Source: Brachypterus glaber (Eukaryota > Arthropoda > Insecta > Coleoptera > Kateretidae). Taken from it: 64,000 nt of DNA. Shown here one piece after another: positions 43,140 through 56,029 of the stretch. How positions within the stretch are numbered: position 1 is the stretch's first letter; the number at the start of each line of letters is the position of its first letter. Location of the stretch: contig OY294050.1 in the NCBI GenBank assembly GCA_958510825.1, forward strand, positions 43,227,249 through 43,291,248, written 5' to 3'. The notes below the pieces were generated by a model. It was not told where the DNA came from. It ran no database searches and was given only the letters and a program-made list of their open reading frames with translations. The position numbers and the translations under genes are program-made.

Positions 43140-43790
43140 CCGACCGACAGATTTTTTTTTGCGGAAATCATCGCTTTATTATACTATTCAGAGCGCGTAG
43201 CGCTAGAATAGTATCATACGGTAGTTTCGAATTTCCCAAAATCGCCAAACACGTCATAGACAAAAAATTATTTTTGTGTTTCATGAAAAAATAAGAAACT
43301 TTGAAAATGTGCGTCTGTCGTGTCTCGTTTTCTGTAGACACGATAACTCAAGAACAAATAATCCGATCGACTCAAAATTTTTAGGAAAAATCAAGTTGAT
43401 GGGGAAGATCCCTATTAATTTTCAAAGAAATCCATCCAAAAACAAAAAAGTTACGGCGGGTTAAACTTCTTAAAAAAATCATTTTCAAAAAAAAAATTTT
43501 TCATTTTTCTTTTTAATTTTTTTTTTTCGTTTTTTTTTTTTTGCAAAAGGAAAATTAAAAAAATATAATTTTTGTTTTATTTTTTTTTTTTCAATTTTTT
43601 TCGAAAATTTTTTTTTTAATTATTTTTTATTTTTTTTTCAATAAAAGATCGTTTAAAAAAAATATTTTTTTTTGAAAATATTTTTTTAAGTATTTAGGAA
43701 AATGCAATATACCATTTACTATGAATAGTATATAATGGAAATGGAATGCGTAGCATTACATATCTTCAAGGCTTTTTATGCATATAAAAC
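43140..43790 (+). repeat. Family E repeat, copy 1
   Basis: Begins near CACCGACCGACAG and GAGCGCGTAGCGCTAGAATAG, passes through T/A homopolymer-rich sequence, and ends with AAATGCAATATACCATTTA and GCGTAGCATTACAT. A reversed copy lies at 60925-61500. It is non-coding. Confidence 0.6.
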
Positions 43791-43924
43791 GTCCAGAAAC
43801 TTGAAAAAAAAAAATACATTTTTAAAACAATTGAAATGCAAGACTTTTCTTTCCTTCTGTTATGAAAAGACATACATTTTATGGATAAAAATATATGTGC
43901 AAAACTGCATAGCCATCGTATAGT

Positions 43925-44090
43925 ATATTCTATAACTAGTATGGAATTGACAATATTCCGCGCGAGCGGAAAGTTTGTCATACGAGCCGGCAGGCGAGTA
44001 TGACGGTCCCGCGAGCGCGGAATGACTATTTCATACGCGTTGTAGACTATACTTTTTCTTCGACGGCAAATATGAATGGCTTTAAACTGC
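43925..44090 (-). repeat. Family G repeat, copy 2
   Basis: Reverse complement of 30955-31140, including the GCGCGAGCGGAAAG and CCCGCGAGCGCGGAATG hairpin arms. Confidence 0.65.
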
Positions 44091-45055
44091 GGACAAGGTT
44101 AAAAACAATATTTTTTGTGACTCGACATTGTAAATGCAACAAAACACATATTTTTAAATAAAGCAATTAATGTTATTTAATATTTTATTAAATCAGTACT
44201 TAAAAAAGATTTTTATTTAATTTTAGCACATATTTACAAATTATAATGCAAAAATTGAAGGTTATGTCAGATTGTTGTGACACATATCAAGTTTAAACAT
44301 TTAACAATAGATGGAGCAGTTTTAATTTTTTGAACTAAATTGATAAAAAACTGGTCAAATATTAAGAAAAACTAATAAACTTTATGTAATATTAACTCAA
44401 AATTTTAAATTGCATTAAATTATTCAATATTTCATGGTAAAATATATATATTTTTGCTAATTTTGCTACAGTTTTCTTTACTTTTATAAACAAGAGATGC
44501 CACTACATGTGCTCATTCTAACACTTGATACGGAATATTCATACCGTATCTAGAGCTAGAATGGATTCATTCTGTGTTTGAAAAGTGTGTATTTGCTTAC
44601 ATTCTAAAGCAGTCGTAGACAAATTATTTTCTCTGCTATTTTTTTTAGTAACCTAATCTATCTTTGGTTGGAAATTGGTTCACACAAACACAATTATTTA
44701 ACCTAATAGCCGAACCATAAATAACGTTGGGGAGAGATTTTAGATTAAACGCAACGTCAGGTTAAATCGTTTTTTTTTTTAATTTGCAGTAAATCAAAAA
44801 ATCGATTTTGGAATACTTGTTTATTAAATTTTTATCTATCCGAATTTTACGCACATGCATCTATTATGGCCACACCCATTATTGAAATTGACCGAAAAAT
44901 TATCTTTTTTCTCTAGATTTTCGGATTTAAAATATCATGAAAAGTCGAGAAATTGTGATAAAAAAATTATTTATTTCAAATCTTACAATTTTAAAATATC
45001 TTATATCTTAGGGTGGACCTTATATTTTTTAATCTTAAACTTTTCAGTTTAGTTA
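44091..45055. other. No recognised feature
   Basis: AT-rich, no gene or repeat partner identified. Confidence 0.4.
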
Positions 45056-45410
45056 CTAGAAAATTCTGAAAATAGGGGATTAATCAAACTTCTCTAAGGG
45101 TCCTAATTGGGCCAGTAAAATTCGTAAAATTACCCATAAATCGTAAAAAATCGTTGAAAATTGTCTGTAATTTTTGTAAAAGTGAAAAATTTGAAGGGCT
45201 TGAAATCTGATTATGTTTTTCTTTTGAGCATACAAAATTATGTACCAAATTTCGAAGTTATCAAAAGATTCTAACCCGTGCCGAAAATCCGCCAAGGTTG
45301 CCCCTAACACTAAAATTTACGAGTTTCTACCACAAATGTGAGTCCAACGGTAAACAAACATTTTAATAATGTATCAAACCGGAATTAATTAATTTTTATT
45401 TAAAAAAACA

Positions 45411-46608
45411 AAAACTCTTTTTTTATTGGATTAAGGATTGACTATATTTAATGGTTTGCCTAGCACAATCAAAAATTGTCAAAATTATAACAAATTTAAA
45501 ACATTGTTAAAAAATCATATTTTGGAAAATAACGTTGGCCTATTTTAATATGCTAATCATAAATTACTCGAAAACCGTAGCATTAGAAATACACACTCAG
45601 TACAGACCCAGGAGCGTGGATCTGGATAAAAGTTTTATTTTAAATAATAAATTTATTGAAATAAGTACTAGCACTAAATTCCTAGGAACATTTATTGATA
45701 GTACTTTGAGTTGGGGAGAAGGTATTGAGGCAGTATGTCGAAATCTCAACAAACAATATTTTGCAATGAAAACATTAAAAAACTGTTTAAATGAAAAAAA
45801 TCTCATATCTGCATATTACGCACTAGTCTACTCGTCAATAAGTTACAATATCATTGTGTATGGTATGGCAGTGGAGTGGGAACGAGTTTTTATTAGTCAA
45901 AAGAGAATAATTAGACTCATTTTTAATCTCGATTACCGGGAATCTTGCAGAGAAACATTTAAATCAAAAAATATACTTACTTTTCCGTGTATTTTTCTCT
46001 ATAAACTGCTAATTTACATTTTTAAAAATAGAGATCTCTTTGACAGACAGTCCGATACGCACAAGTATTTCACAAGGGAAAGAAATAAATTCCGACTAAA
46101 TTCTTTTAACCGGATGATGTACAAAAAGTCACCAAAATATGCTGGATGCCATTTTTTTAATTTGTTGCCTTCCTCAATAAAAAATGTAAATTCTTTTACA
46201 GTTTTTAAAACTCAGTTAAGAAGGTTCTTATCGGAAAATGCATTTTATAAATTAGATGAATATATAACCAAATGTGCTCAAATAGCCTAGTTTGACCTTT
46301 ATTGTGTATTTTTTTTTCCTAATATTTTTAAATCCAAAATTTTAATGTGTTTTTAATTTAGAATGTAAGTTTTATATATGTTTATATTTTATATTTTTTA
46401 CTTAGACTTGTCTATCCAATTTATTTTGGCGAAAGATTAATAAACTCTATCTATCTATCTATCTATCTAATAATGTATTAATATATTATGTATATTACTA
46501 TGTACCTGAATTATTATTATAGTTTATAGAAAAACAATATTACCTTATGATATAAGGTTTTTTATGTAAATACTGACTGTTTGTAATAGCCTTAGCTAAA
46601 TAAACGTA
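45411..46608 (+). mobile_element. Non-LTR 3' fragment with (TTTA)n tail, split by a second RT element
   Basis: Interrupts the centre of the first palindromic unit; the later units keep this site unbroken. Its left part encodes FNGLPSTIKNCQNYNKFKTL and then LKNHILENN, a typical RT C-terminus. Its right part (46471-46608) is 3' UTR ending in a (TTTA)n tail. Confidence 0.65.
45535..46290 (+). pseudogene. C-terminal half of a non-LTR RT protein
   Basis: The 251-codon frame contains INYSKTVALEIH, then STKFLGTFIDSTLSWGEGIE, YYALVYSSISYNIIVYGMA, SQKRIIRLIF, RESCRETFKSKNILTFPC and SIKNVNSFTVFKTQLRRFL. These are the thumb and post-RT blocks of jockey-like elements, so palm and endonuclease are missing. 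The stop is followed by a short 3' UTR and an (ATCT)n tail at about 46448-46470. The 5' edge of the element is near 45538. AATAACG on the left and AATAATG on the right may be an imperfect target duplication. Confidence 0.85.
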
Positions 46609-48430
46609 TTATTTATTTATTTATTTAATGCGTTCTAATATTTATTTGTAATATTAACTAAAAAAAAACGAGCTAAGCGACAAATATTTAGGAGCTCTTA
46701 TATAGCGCTTAGCTCTATTATGAATAAATATTAAATAAAAATAAATTCAGTCCTATATGATACATTTTTAAAATGTTTGTTTACCGTTTGACTCACATTT
46801 ATTGTAGAAATTCGTAAATTTTAGTGTTAGGGGCAACTTTGGCGGAGTTTCGGCACGAGTTAGAATCTTTTGATCATTTTGAAATTTGGCACATAATTTT
46901 GTATCATCAAAAGGAAAAAATAAGATATCAAGGCCTATAAATTTTTCACTTATACAGAAATTACAGACAATTCTCAAGGATTTTTTACGATTTATGGTCA
47001 ATTTACGAATTTTAGGAAACCAAATGGGACCCTTAGAGAACTTTGATCACTCTTATATGTTTAGAATTTTCTAGTTACACCTAAATAAAAATTATAAAAT
47101 AATAATATAATAATAATAATAATTTTAATGGTTAAAATACCATATAATGGTCCTAAAGATGACTATAAACAATAAATAAATAAATATAACATCCACCCTA
47201 GGCATCATATACCCTGGAAAATTTTACTGTGATGTGGCAAAAGTCCAAACAAAATTATGTGCCAAATTTCAAAATGATCAAAAGATTCAAACCCGTGCCG
47301 AAAATCCGCCAAAGTTGCCCCTAACACTATAATTTACGAATTTCTACCATAAATGTGAGTCCAACGGTAAACATACATTTTAAAAATGTATTAAACCGGA
47401 ATGAATTTATTTTTATTTAATGTGTTCTAATATTTATTTGTAATATTAACTAAAAAAAACGAGCTAAGCGACAAATATTTAGGAGCTCTTATATGGCGCT
47501 TAGCTCTATTATGAATAAATATTAAATAAAAATAAATTCAGTCCTATATGATACATTTTTAAAATGTTTGTTTACCGTTTGACTCACATTTATTGTAGAA
47601 ATTCGTAAATTTTAGTGTTAGGGGCAACTTTGGCGGAGTTTCGGCACGGGTTAGAATCTTTTGATCATTTTGAAATTTGGCACATAATTTTGTATCATTA
47701 AAAGGAAAAAATAAGATATCAAGGCCTATAAATTTTTCACTTATACAGAAATTACAGACAATTCTCAAGGATTTTTTACGATTTATGGTCAATTTACGAA
47801 TTTTAGGAAACCAAATGGGACCCTTAGAGAACTTTGATCACTCTTATATTTTTAGAATTTTCTAGTTAGACCTATATAAAAATTATAAAATAATAATATA
47901 ATAATAATATAATGGTCCTAAAGATGACTATAAACAATAAATAAATAAATATAACATCCACCCTAGGCATCATATACCCTGGAAAATTTTACTGTGATGT
48001 GGCAAAAGTCCAAACAAATTTATGTGCCAAATTTCAAAATGATCAAAAGATTCAAACCCGTGCCGAAAATCCGCCAAAGTTGCCCCTAACACTAAAATTT
48101 ACGAATTTCTACCATAAATGTGAGTCCAACGGAAGGTTTTTTTTTTTATTTAATGTGTTCTAATATTCATTTGTAATATTAACTAAAACAAAACGAGCTA
48201 AGCGCCAAATATTTAGGAGCTCTTATATGGCGCTTAGCTCTATTATGAATAAAATAAAAATAAATTCAGTCCGGTTTGATACATTTTTAAAAGGTTTGTT
48301 TACCGTTTGACTCACATTTATGATAGAAATTCGTAAATTTTAGTGTTAGGGGCAACTTTGGCGGAGTTTCGGCACGGGTTAGAATCTTTTGATCATTTTG
48401 AAATTTGGCACATAATTTTTTATCATCAAA

Positions 48431-48714
48431 AGTAAAAAATTATTGTTTTTATTAAAATACATACTTTGTCATGGAAAGCCCCAAATAAGCATATGCCTGT
48501 GCTAGGGGCTCTCCACTAATTTTGATTATATACCCCGGAAAAATTTACTGTGATGTGGCAAAAGATTATGCCGTCACTTATTCAAGTAAAATCAAAAGAT
48601 GCTAAAAATAAAAATCGAGCTGTTTGAGGAGTTTTTAAAATACCTATTATTTTCAGAGTTATCGCATTTATTAATTTTAATAATTACACAGTTATTTTAA
48701 AGTGTATACTTTAA
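48431..48714. other. No recognised feature
   Basis: Short AT-rich spacer, nothing identified. Confidence 0.4.
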
Positions 48715-49665
48715 TTTGAATGGAGCTCTCTACAACTAGAATTATGAAACAAAACACGTCTACCCTATCTCTATCTCATTTGTGCTACACTTTCCAGCCA
48801 ACCAAATAAATACTGTATTTGTTTTTCATACAACAAATACAGTATTTATTTGGTTGGCCGGAAAGTGTAGCAGTGAGCGGCACGAACGAACATAGCTAAT
48901 GTGAATCTGTAAAATAAGATAATTCTACTGAAATTTAGATGGCGCCAGTAATTTCTTTCTTTATTTTGGCCTTTTCTCAGTGAGATAATTAGCCAGATCC
49001 CTCTTAGTTACTCAATTCACCAAGAGTGGTTCTGGTCTGGCTTTTCGCCATGCCCACTCCTGTTTTAAATATATAAAATTTCCAGTCTTCTGTAAGACTT
49101 TTTCTTTTCCTTCTTTCCTTTTCGTGTTTACTGTTGGTTGTGTTAGCTGTTGCCAAGGCAGTTTTTTCTAATTTGTAAGTATATTTGCGCATGCGCTAGC
49201 ATATAAAAAATTTTGTACGTATAAAAACTTCTTCACGTGTTAGTTGCTTCCAAATCAAAATTTATCAGCATTATAAATGATTCGTCATTTTACTGCACAT
49301 CTTCCATACAATCACTATAAAATATATAAAATCGATTCTGGGGCATATCTAAGATAGCAAATAAATACATAAATAACTAATACTAAAAGACTTGATGCTA
49401 GAAAATTAAACGCGTTTAACGTATTACTAATTCCTGCCGAAAGCACATATTACTCGTTTCACGGATGAAAAGCAACTGAGTAATTTCTTTAATAAAAGTA
49501 ATATATTTACACTTTTCGTCCGGCCAAGTAAATATTGTATTTGTTCAACAAAGAACAAATACAGAATTTGTTTGGTTGGGTGGAAGTGGGAGTGTATGTA
49601 TCCTTTTTGGGTAGAACTTTTGTCCCTGTCTAATCTAACGGGAGAAATCTCCATTGCAGATAATT
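48715..49665 (-). repeat. Hairpin-bearing repeat family H, copy 2, interrupted
   Basis: Reverse match to 13405-13770. The main hairpin is at 48785-48870 and the second hairpin region at about 49518-49585. Split by the 520-bp insertion at 48959-49478. Confidence 0.75.
48959..49478 (-). mobile_element. 520-bp retro-insertion: SINE or processed retrocopy
   Basis: AGTAATTTCTTT is duplicated at 48947-48958 and 49479-49490, and copy 1 of the host repeat shows the empty site. On the minus strand the insert ends with AATAAAG directly at the duplication, like a polyadenylation signal without a long A tail. A 62-codon minus-strand frame (49192-49004; basic, with KHEKERRKRKSLTEDWKFYI) has no recognised family. 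The 12-bp duplication points to LINE-type machinery. Confidence 0.6.
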
Positions 49666-51446
49666 AAGTTATATTAGGCATGTGTAACAATCCATTGTTA
49701 AATTAATCTATAATAAATTGCACATATTTCTAAACATCCGCCATAATATCTATGAATCCTCCTACTTACTTAAAAAATTATTGATAGTTAATATACAGGG
49801 TATTTTTTTAAATGGTACAGCAGGCCTTACTTTTCAACGGCATGATATATCGACTTTAAGTTTAGAAAAGGTATAATATAAACTCTCTTTGAATGTAAGT
49901 TCTGAATTTAAAATAACACACCAAACAAAGAGACTTTTATGTAAAGATACAAAAAAAATATTCGAGGGTATGTAGTTTTTTTTAATTTAAAGAGTTATGT
50001 TTAGCAAAATAGGTCAACTTGATTATTGAAGATTATAAGTTAACCCTCATACACACACCCAGACACCTTCAAAACCTTAAAACAAAGGACATTAACTTTT
50101 TATTAAAATATAAAAAAATATTTGCCAACAACTTGACGATATGTAACCAAAGTAAGGCAAATTTTTGTTGGTATCAAAACAAATGATATTTAATGTCATC
50201 ATAAAAATGGTTTCATTTTTTGTTGCATTGACTAATACTATCATATATGTTTAACTTATATTTCGTAAAAAAAAGAAATTAATTACAATTTTGTTAAATT
50301 TTGAATTTCGAGTGAAAAATTTTATACTCAACTCGTCCAAAAATTTTTTTTACTCGTCTCAAAACTTATCCACTATTCCCACATCTTATCATTCTACGAC
50401 CATATTATGTAAATTATATAAATAGTAGTTATTGGTCCGTTTCATTAAAACTTGATGATAATAATAGTTTTTTTTTTTTTTTTTTCATCTCCAACCGCGA
50501 AAGAAGCAGCCCAAGAAGTAAAAAACATCACTTATAACGATAATAATAGTGATAAATCAATCAGATATTGATGTGTCGGTGACTTATATAACACAAACAA
50601 CACATAACACAAAAAATATGTTGCATGTCTGTCAAATATTTTATTTAAAATTTAACTTTAACTAATATTAATATACATTTCGGTGTATTTGCTAAGAATG
50701 ACAAAAAGTTTTTAATATTGTTTTACTTAATTTTTTTTTATAGAAAAACTCGACAATTTATTTTGATTTGTTTTCTGAATTCCCAAGATATAAAATTTAT
50801 TTTTAACTTTTTTAAATTTATAATGTGTTTTGGAAACTTTTGTTTTTAAAAATCTCTGTTGTAAGTTTCAAGCTTTTAAACCTTTGTTTAAATTATGTGT
50901 AATTTTCATTTTTATTGTAGTAAAAAAGTAGTAAATTTTAATCATTAAACAAAAATTTAATATTTATATTTTTCATTTTAGGTGTCTTAAAAACTAGTCT
51001 TCAGTTGAACACTGGAAATGAAATCCAGATACTTTTCTTTACGGTTTTTTAGGGCAAGCATGTAACTTGAATTCATGCTATAAAAACCTTTGTAGGCGCT
51101 TTAATAATTTATTTATTGTCCACCTAAAAAGACATTTCTTAATTTTTTCGAATTTTCGGCAGGGTATTTCTCAAAAACGGAAAGAGATAGAGATTTGATT
51201 TTATTTGAATCGAAATCAGCAATAAAAACACTATTAGAATTGTGTAAAAGAATTTGCAGTTTTTTATTGTTGTTTAGCATGCTGTCTGCGAAAGTACTTT
51301 TACCACTATTTACGAACTGGCGCTCATTAGGATTTCGTTCTCATCGGTTTTGAATTTTACAGACCTTTTGCTCACATGATTTATCATCACCTAAGTCTGT
51401 TATTTTTTTTAAACCTATATCTGGGGGGACGTGTGAATACTTTATA
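49666..51446. other. 1.8 kb without recognised genes
   Basis: Contains a T-run of about 18 at 50469-50486 and a CAGGGTATTTTTTTAAATGG word near 49796 that resembles a palindromic element end without a found partner. Nothing else identified. Confidence 0.4.
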
Positions 51447-52170
51447 CAGGGTGATCCATAACTGGCATGCCAAAATTTAAGAGGTGATTCTAGATCCAAA
51501 AATATAAAAAAAGTTTCTATAAAGGTTGGTCCGGAAATGAGCCCTAAGGGATCTAGGGCCCTTTAAAATTGTAATAAAAATAAGGTTTTTAATTAATAAC
51601 TCGGGTACCGTTTAAGCTAGAGCGGCGAGCTTTTGCATGTATACTAGTATTAATAAGGGAAATAAGTTTATGTTAATTTATTTTTTAATTTATCCAGAGG
51701 CGTGCCCAGACGGACAAAATATATGAGGCTTAAAACATTTTTGCCCCAAACTTTTCTATGTGTATGTTTTTTGGATTTGTAAAAAATATAGATTTCTAGA
51801 GTAAAAATACATATAAAATATCATATAGTGTAACACTGTAGGAGCAACCGTTATCAAAAAAAATGCAATTAAGAGGAAGTAACATTTTGTGCCACCAAAA
51901 ACGTTACTTTTTAAAAGGCTATTACTCCTTTAATATTAAATTTAGGTGTTTTGGTGTATAATACTTTTTTGCTCAGTTTTAAATGAAGAATCACCCTGCA
52001 GCATTAAAATTTTATTGGTGCTTTTTTTTGTTCCCCATTCAATACGTCATCTTCGAAGGGCCGTAGCTCCCTTAGGGCTCATTTCCGAACCAACCTTTAT
52101 AGAAACTTTTTTTCATATTTTTGGATGTAGAATCACCTCTTAAATTTCGGTACGCGTGTTCTGGAACAGG

Positions 52171-52173
<3 letters not shown>
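51447..52173. mobile_element. Palindromic TA-target element, second subfamily, copy 2
   Basis: Ends CAGGGTGATCC and GGAACAGGCTG. The arms carry GGTTGGTCCGGAAATGAG and its near complement, as in 17913-18610. TA at 51445-51446 on the left. On the right the TA runs into a (TA)n array. Confidence 0.75.

Positions 52174-52216
<43 letters not shown>
52174..52216. repeat. (TA)n microsatellite at the element edge
   Basis: At least 21 TA units begin exactly at the element's right TA target and run into the gap, so the true length is unknown. Confidence 0.95.
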
Positions 52217-52416
52217 NNNNNNNNNNNNNNNNNNNNNNNNNNNNNNNNNNNNNNNNNNNNNNNNNNNNNNNNNNNNNNNNNNNNNNNNNNNNNNNNNNNN
52301 NNNNNNNNNNNNNNNNNNNNNNNNNNNNNNNNNNNNNNNNNNNNNNNNNNNNNNNNNNNNNNNNNNNNNNNNNNNNNNNNNNNNNNNNNNNNNNNNNNNN
52401 NNNNNNNNNNNNNNNN
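52217..52416. other. Assembly gap of 200 N
   Basis: Exactly 200 unknown bases, probably unresolved or of placeholder length next to the (TA)n run. Open frames spanning it are artefacts. Confidence 0.99.
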
Positions 52417-52580
52417 CCTACGATGGTTTTTTTACCCCTCTTTTCTCTAATCCAAAATCGTGCTTATTGTTTGCTTTTTAATTTATAAAATATGATTTAT
52501 TTGTGGATTAACGTTAATGTTATAATTAAGAGGTATGTGTATTAAATATAAATTCTATTCTCTCCCTAAATATCAATTCG

Positions 52581-52709
52581 TGATACTAGGTTAGGTACCT
52601 GTGCTTTTTTTTCAAATTTAATCGTATTAATCCCAATTTTTGGAAAATGCAAGTCGTTGCATTTTCTTCATTGGGATTAATATTCGTAAAATAACCTAAC
52701 CTAGTATCA
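52581..52709. repeat. 129-bp hairpin
   Basis: TGATACTAGGTTAGGT against ACCTAACCTAGTATCA on the outside, and ATTAATCCCAATTTTTGG with GAAAATGCAA against TTGCATTTTC and GGGATTAAT on the inside, with a very small loop near 52653. It could be a small fold-back element. The surroundings (52417-52990) show nothing else. Confidence 0.65.
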
Positions 52710-52999
52710 CTTATGATATTACCCCTGAGAATATTTTTTCTCTGTGTAAAGTTCAATAAATTCAATCAGACGTAGGTATCTAGTTTAATTTGTTTTAGTA
52801 ACTTTAGGTTTTAAAGTTTTCCAGGGTCGCATTGTAGTCAAGCTTGTTGTCATTTAAGCTTAACTTCGTGATTTATTGGTTGTTTACGTATCGTGTAGTT
52901 TTTAGGTTTAAACTATTTAGAAACCATTGAATTATGGTGAAACCAGGATCTTAAATCATAAGGTGGGTGAGCCAATTATTGACATGTTGACATTTTATG

Positions 53000-53750
53000 C
53001 TTTCCCATTTGAAAATTTTCAATATTTCTGAAAGCCTTGTATTCGTGCAAAAATTTTCAATTTTTTTTTTTGTGTATTTTTGCGTTTTATGACGTTTTAT
53101 GTCGATATAAACCAATTTCGAGCAAAAAAAAATTATCGGTCGGTCGATCGGTCTGTCAGGGAAATCTTGTGGGACGATAACTTAAGAACGCTTTAAGCTA
53201 AAGACTTGAAATTTGGCATACAGGTATGTTACCAAAAGTTCTCGCTCGGGATTGTTTTTGGTAAACATTGGGGTGCGGCAAAGGGAGCAAATGGAAAAAA
53301 AAAACATTTTTTTTAGAAAAATTTGAAAATTGCTATATATGGGTTTTCAAGGTTGCTGAAATTGAATCTGATAAAAAAACTTTTCTAATTTCCACCCCCG
53401 AGGGGGTAAGGGGGTAAATATTTTTTAATATTATTAATATTTTCTTCAAAATTTGTATATAGGGGTTTTTGGGGTCGACGAATATGAATCTGATAATCTG
53501 TTTTTTTCTAATTTCACCCCCTGAGGGGTGGGGGTAGTTTTCGTGAAAACTGGTGTATTGGGGTTTTTGAGGTTGCTAAAAGTGAATCTGATAATAAAAT
53601 TTTTCTAAATCCACCCCCTGAGGAGTGAGAGGTTGTTTTCGTGAAAATTGGTATATTAAGGTTTTTATGGTTGCTGAAAGTGAATCTGATAATAAAAAAT
53701 CCATTTTACGGGCGGAGGTGAAAATGGGAAAGCTCTTTTACTGGGCAGTG
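53000..53750 (+). repeat. Family Q repeat with internal tandem units, copy 3
   Basis: Matches 29785-30770. About four diverged internal units (GTTGCTGAAAGTGAATCTGA and CACCCCCTGAGGGG) lie between 53330 and 53700, fewer than in the other copy. Confidence 0.7.
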
Positions 53751-53860
53751 TATTTTTTACCGCATTCAAGTTTATTTGTAATCCCTTGAAACTTTACTAC
53801 ATTAAACCTAAACATATCTTTATTCTAATTGGTAAAAAATAAACCAGCTGCAAGAGCTTA

Positions 53861-54020
53861 TATTGTTTTACTAAGAGGAAAAGTGAAGCTTTTTTTTACT
53901 AGTCTGTAGAATTTACGGACGACGCGAAGCGGAGTCCGGAAACTACAGACAAGTAAAAAAAGCATTTTCCTCTGAGTGAAAAATATTATTTTTTCTTCAA
54001 GCATCCTATATTTTTTTTAT
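53861..54020 (+). repeat. Family W, end fragment
   Basis: Only the inverted-repeat end of family W (ATTGTTTTACTAAGAGG to CTTCAAGCATCCTATA). Confidence 0.6.
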
Positions 54021-54042
54021 ATGGTGTTGTTTTTTAGGTCTT

Positions 54043-54140
54043 TTAGAGGTAATTTTTATGCGAGGTAATTTCCGTGCGACGTATTTTCTTGCGAGGTAGA
54101 GTCCTTTTGAGGTAATTTTATTGCGTGGTAATGGGTAAAG
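54043..54140 (+). repeat. Degenerate 16-bp minisatellite (GAGGTAATTTTTATGC)
   Basis: About five diverged units of GAGGTAATTTTTATGC. No coding meaning. The following 54141-54464 shows nothing recognised. Confidence 0.55.
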
Positions 54141-54464
54141 TTTTTCAAATAACGGTGTTAATTTTTTTCGAGGTAAAAATTTTCCTTTAGTTTAAATCTT
54201 TTTTCTCGGCTTTATGTTAACTTAATATGAAAAGATAGAATCAGGCAAAAGAAATTAGATTTGAATTCTGCGAATTTTGTAGTAATCAAAGAATTTTCTA
54301 CACTAGTTCATCAAAGAAGTTTAAATTGTATGATTTTGAATCTTTGAATATAATTCTCCCTTTTAATCTAATTAATACAACAAGAAGTTTTGGTCAAATT
54401 TCTCTCATCCTAACAACATTAAAACTTTTAGTTAATATACACGCTTAACCGACGCTTTGTACTA

Positions 54465-54945
54465 GTTTATTAAAGTACTAGTTTCATAACATACGTTTCT
54501 AGTGCGTTTCTAGTGCGCTAAAAACGTGTTATGAAACTAGTGCTTTATACAATTTTTTCTATTTTGCTCTAAAATTAAAAAAACTTACATTTAAATTGAT
54601 AACTGATTTAGGGATTTTTGTTTTTGGTTGGCATTACAGTTTACACCATGTTAAAATTCCAAGAACAAATTATATTTTGATATATTTTATAGTCATATCT
54701 TCTCTTTTTCACTGCAATTAAGCAAGCCACAATTTTAACACGGTAAAAAATAACCTAAACACAAAATTTTGTAGAAAATTAAACTTTAAAGTAACATTGA
54801 CATTTGCACAGAAAACTTCAAGCGATAGGCTTTTCTCTGTTGCCAACCCAAAAGAAAAAAAGTAGAGACCTCTTATGGGCCTATAAGAACACGCAAAATG
54901 CGTGTGATTATGAGCTTATAAGAGTTGCAAAATATAAAAAACTAA
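54465..54945 (+). repeat. Dispersed repeat family X, copy 3
   Basis: As 12875-13371 but with a deletion in the opening inverted repeat. Confidence 0.7.
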
Positions 54946-54959
54946 TATACACACTCAGA

Positions 54960-55770
54960 AAATGTCATTGTAATTTTAATACTTAATTTTATTTGTAAAT
55001 ACATATTTGTTATTTATATCGCCACCATCGATATTTAATACTTTACTTGTGGTATTAGATACTGCAATGTCTGTATTGTATACATAATGTTGTCATACTA
55101 ACATAGAGACCGTGCTGGAACATTTGAATCCCCACGCAACATGTGTTTATTATTACTAGCATGTTATAGTAAAAATTAGTGTAACATTTGGTAAAGCATA
55201 TCACCCTTATAGTATTGTATACTTTGAGTTGTTGTTAAGTTGTATTACTGATCGAGTTTAAAGTATGTTACGGTATGCAGAAAAATTAGCAAGCGGTAAA
55301 TAATATAAAAATTTTGATTAGTAATAATATAAAGATAGCAACCACACACAATTACACACTGATAAAATAATCGATCCTTTTTTTACTTTTCTCTGTATTA
55401 ATACTAATCAAAATTTTGGTATTATTTACCGGTTGTTATTTTACTAAATACTGTAACATACCTTAAACTAGATCAATAACACAACAACTACAACTTAAAG
55501 TATACCAAACTATAACTGTGATATAATTTACCAAATGTCATAGTATTAATAAACACATGTTGCGTGGGGATCCAAATGTACCAGCACGGTCTCTATGTTA
55601 GTATGACAACATTTTGTATACAATACACACATTTCAGTATTTCATATCGCAAGTAAAGTATTAAATACCAATGGCGGCGATATAAATAAAAAATATGTAT
55701 TAACAAATAAAAAATATGTATTAACAAATAACTCGCAAATAACATTCACTATTAAAAATACAAAGAATTT
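54960..55770. mobile_element. Palindromic element, about 370-bp arms
   Basis: The left arm (TGTCATACTAACATAGAGAC near 55092) and the right arm (GTCTCTATGTTAGTATGACA near 55590) are reverse complements meeting near 55370. No coding capacity. Confidence 0.7.
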
Positions 55771-56029
55771 TTTTGTATTCTGTTGGTGGTTCTATAATGT
55801 CAAGACCTTCCTTTACAAGGATCCATTGTTCGTTTCTTTTGTTAATTTTGTTTATATTAATTTAGATAAACTTATTCATGTCCAATTATTTTTTTTAATG
55901 CTACTACAATTTTAGTTTCTCGGAATTTTCAACAATAAAATTATGGTAATTATTAGTGAACATACATTACAAGCTTCAAGCATTATCTTATATAAAAAGG
56001 GCCACACACGTCCCCCCAAATGGAAATAG

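Larger units (their letters stand above)
45056..48430. repeat. Tandem chain of palindromic units
   Basis: The same arm (containing TTAGTGTTAGGGGCAACTTT and GGCGGA) occurs in reverse at about 45056-45395, 47215-47405 and 47975-48135, and forward at about 46750-47080, 47550-47870 and 48290-48430. The centre (ACGAGCTAAGCG and GCGCTTAGCTC) repeats near 46669, 47459 and 48192, giving periods of about 790 and 735 bp. RT fragments interrupt the first unit. Open frames of 62-77 codons here are repeat products. Confidence 0.8.

Noticed and set aside
46768..47865. Repeated 62- to 77-codon frames on both strands
   Set aside because: Products of the tandem palindromic units, not conserved as proteins.
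52121..52488. Long frames of YI repeats with unknown residues
   Set aside because: They translate the (TA)n run and the 200-N gap.
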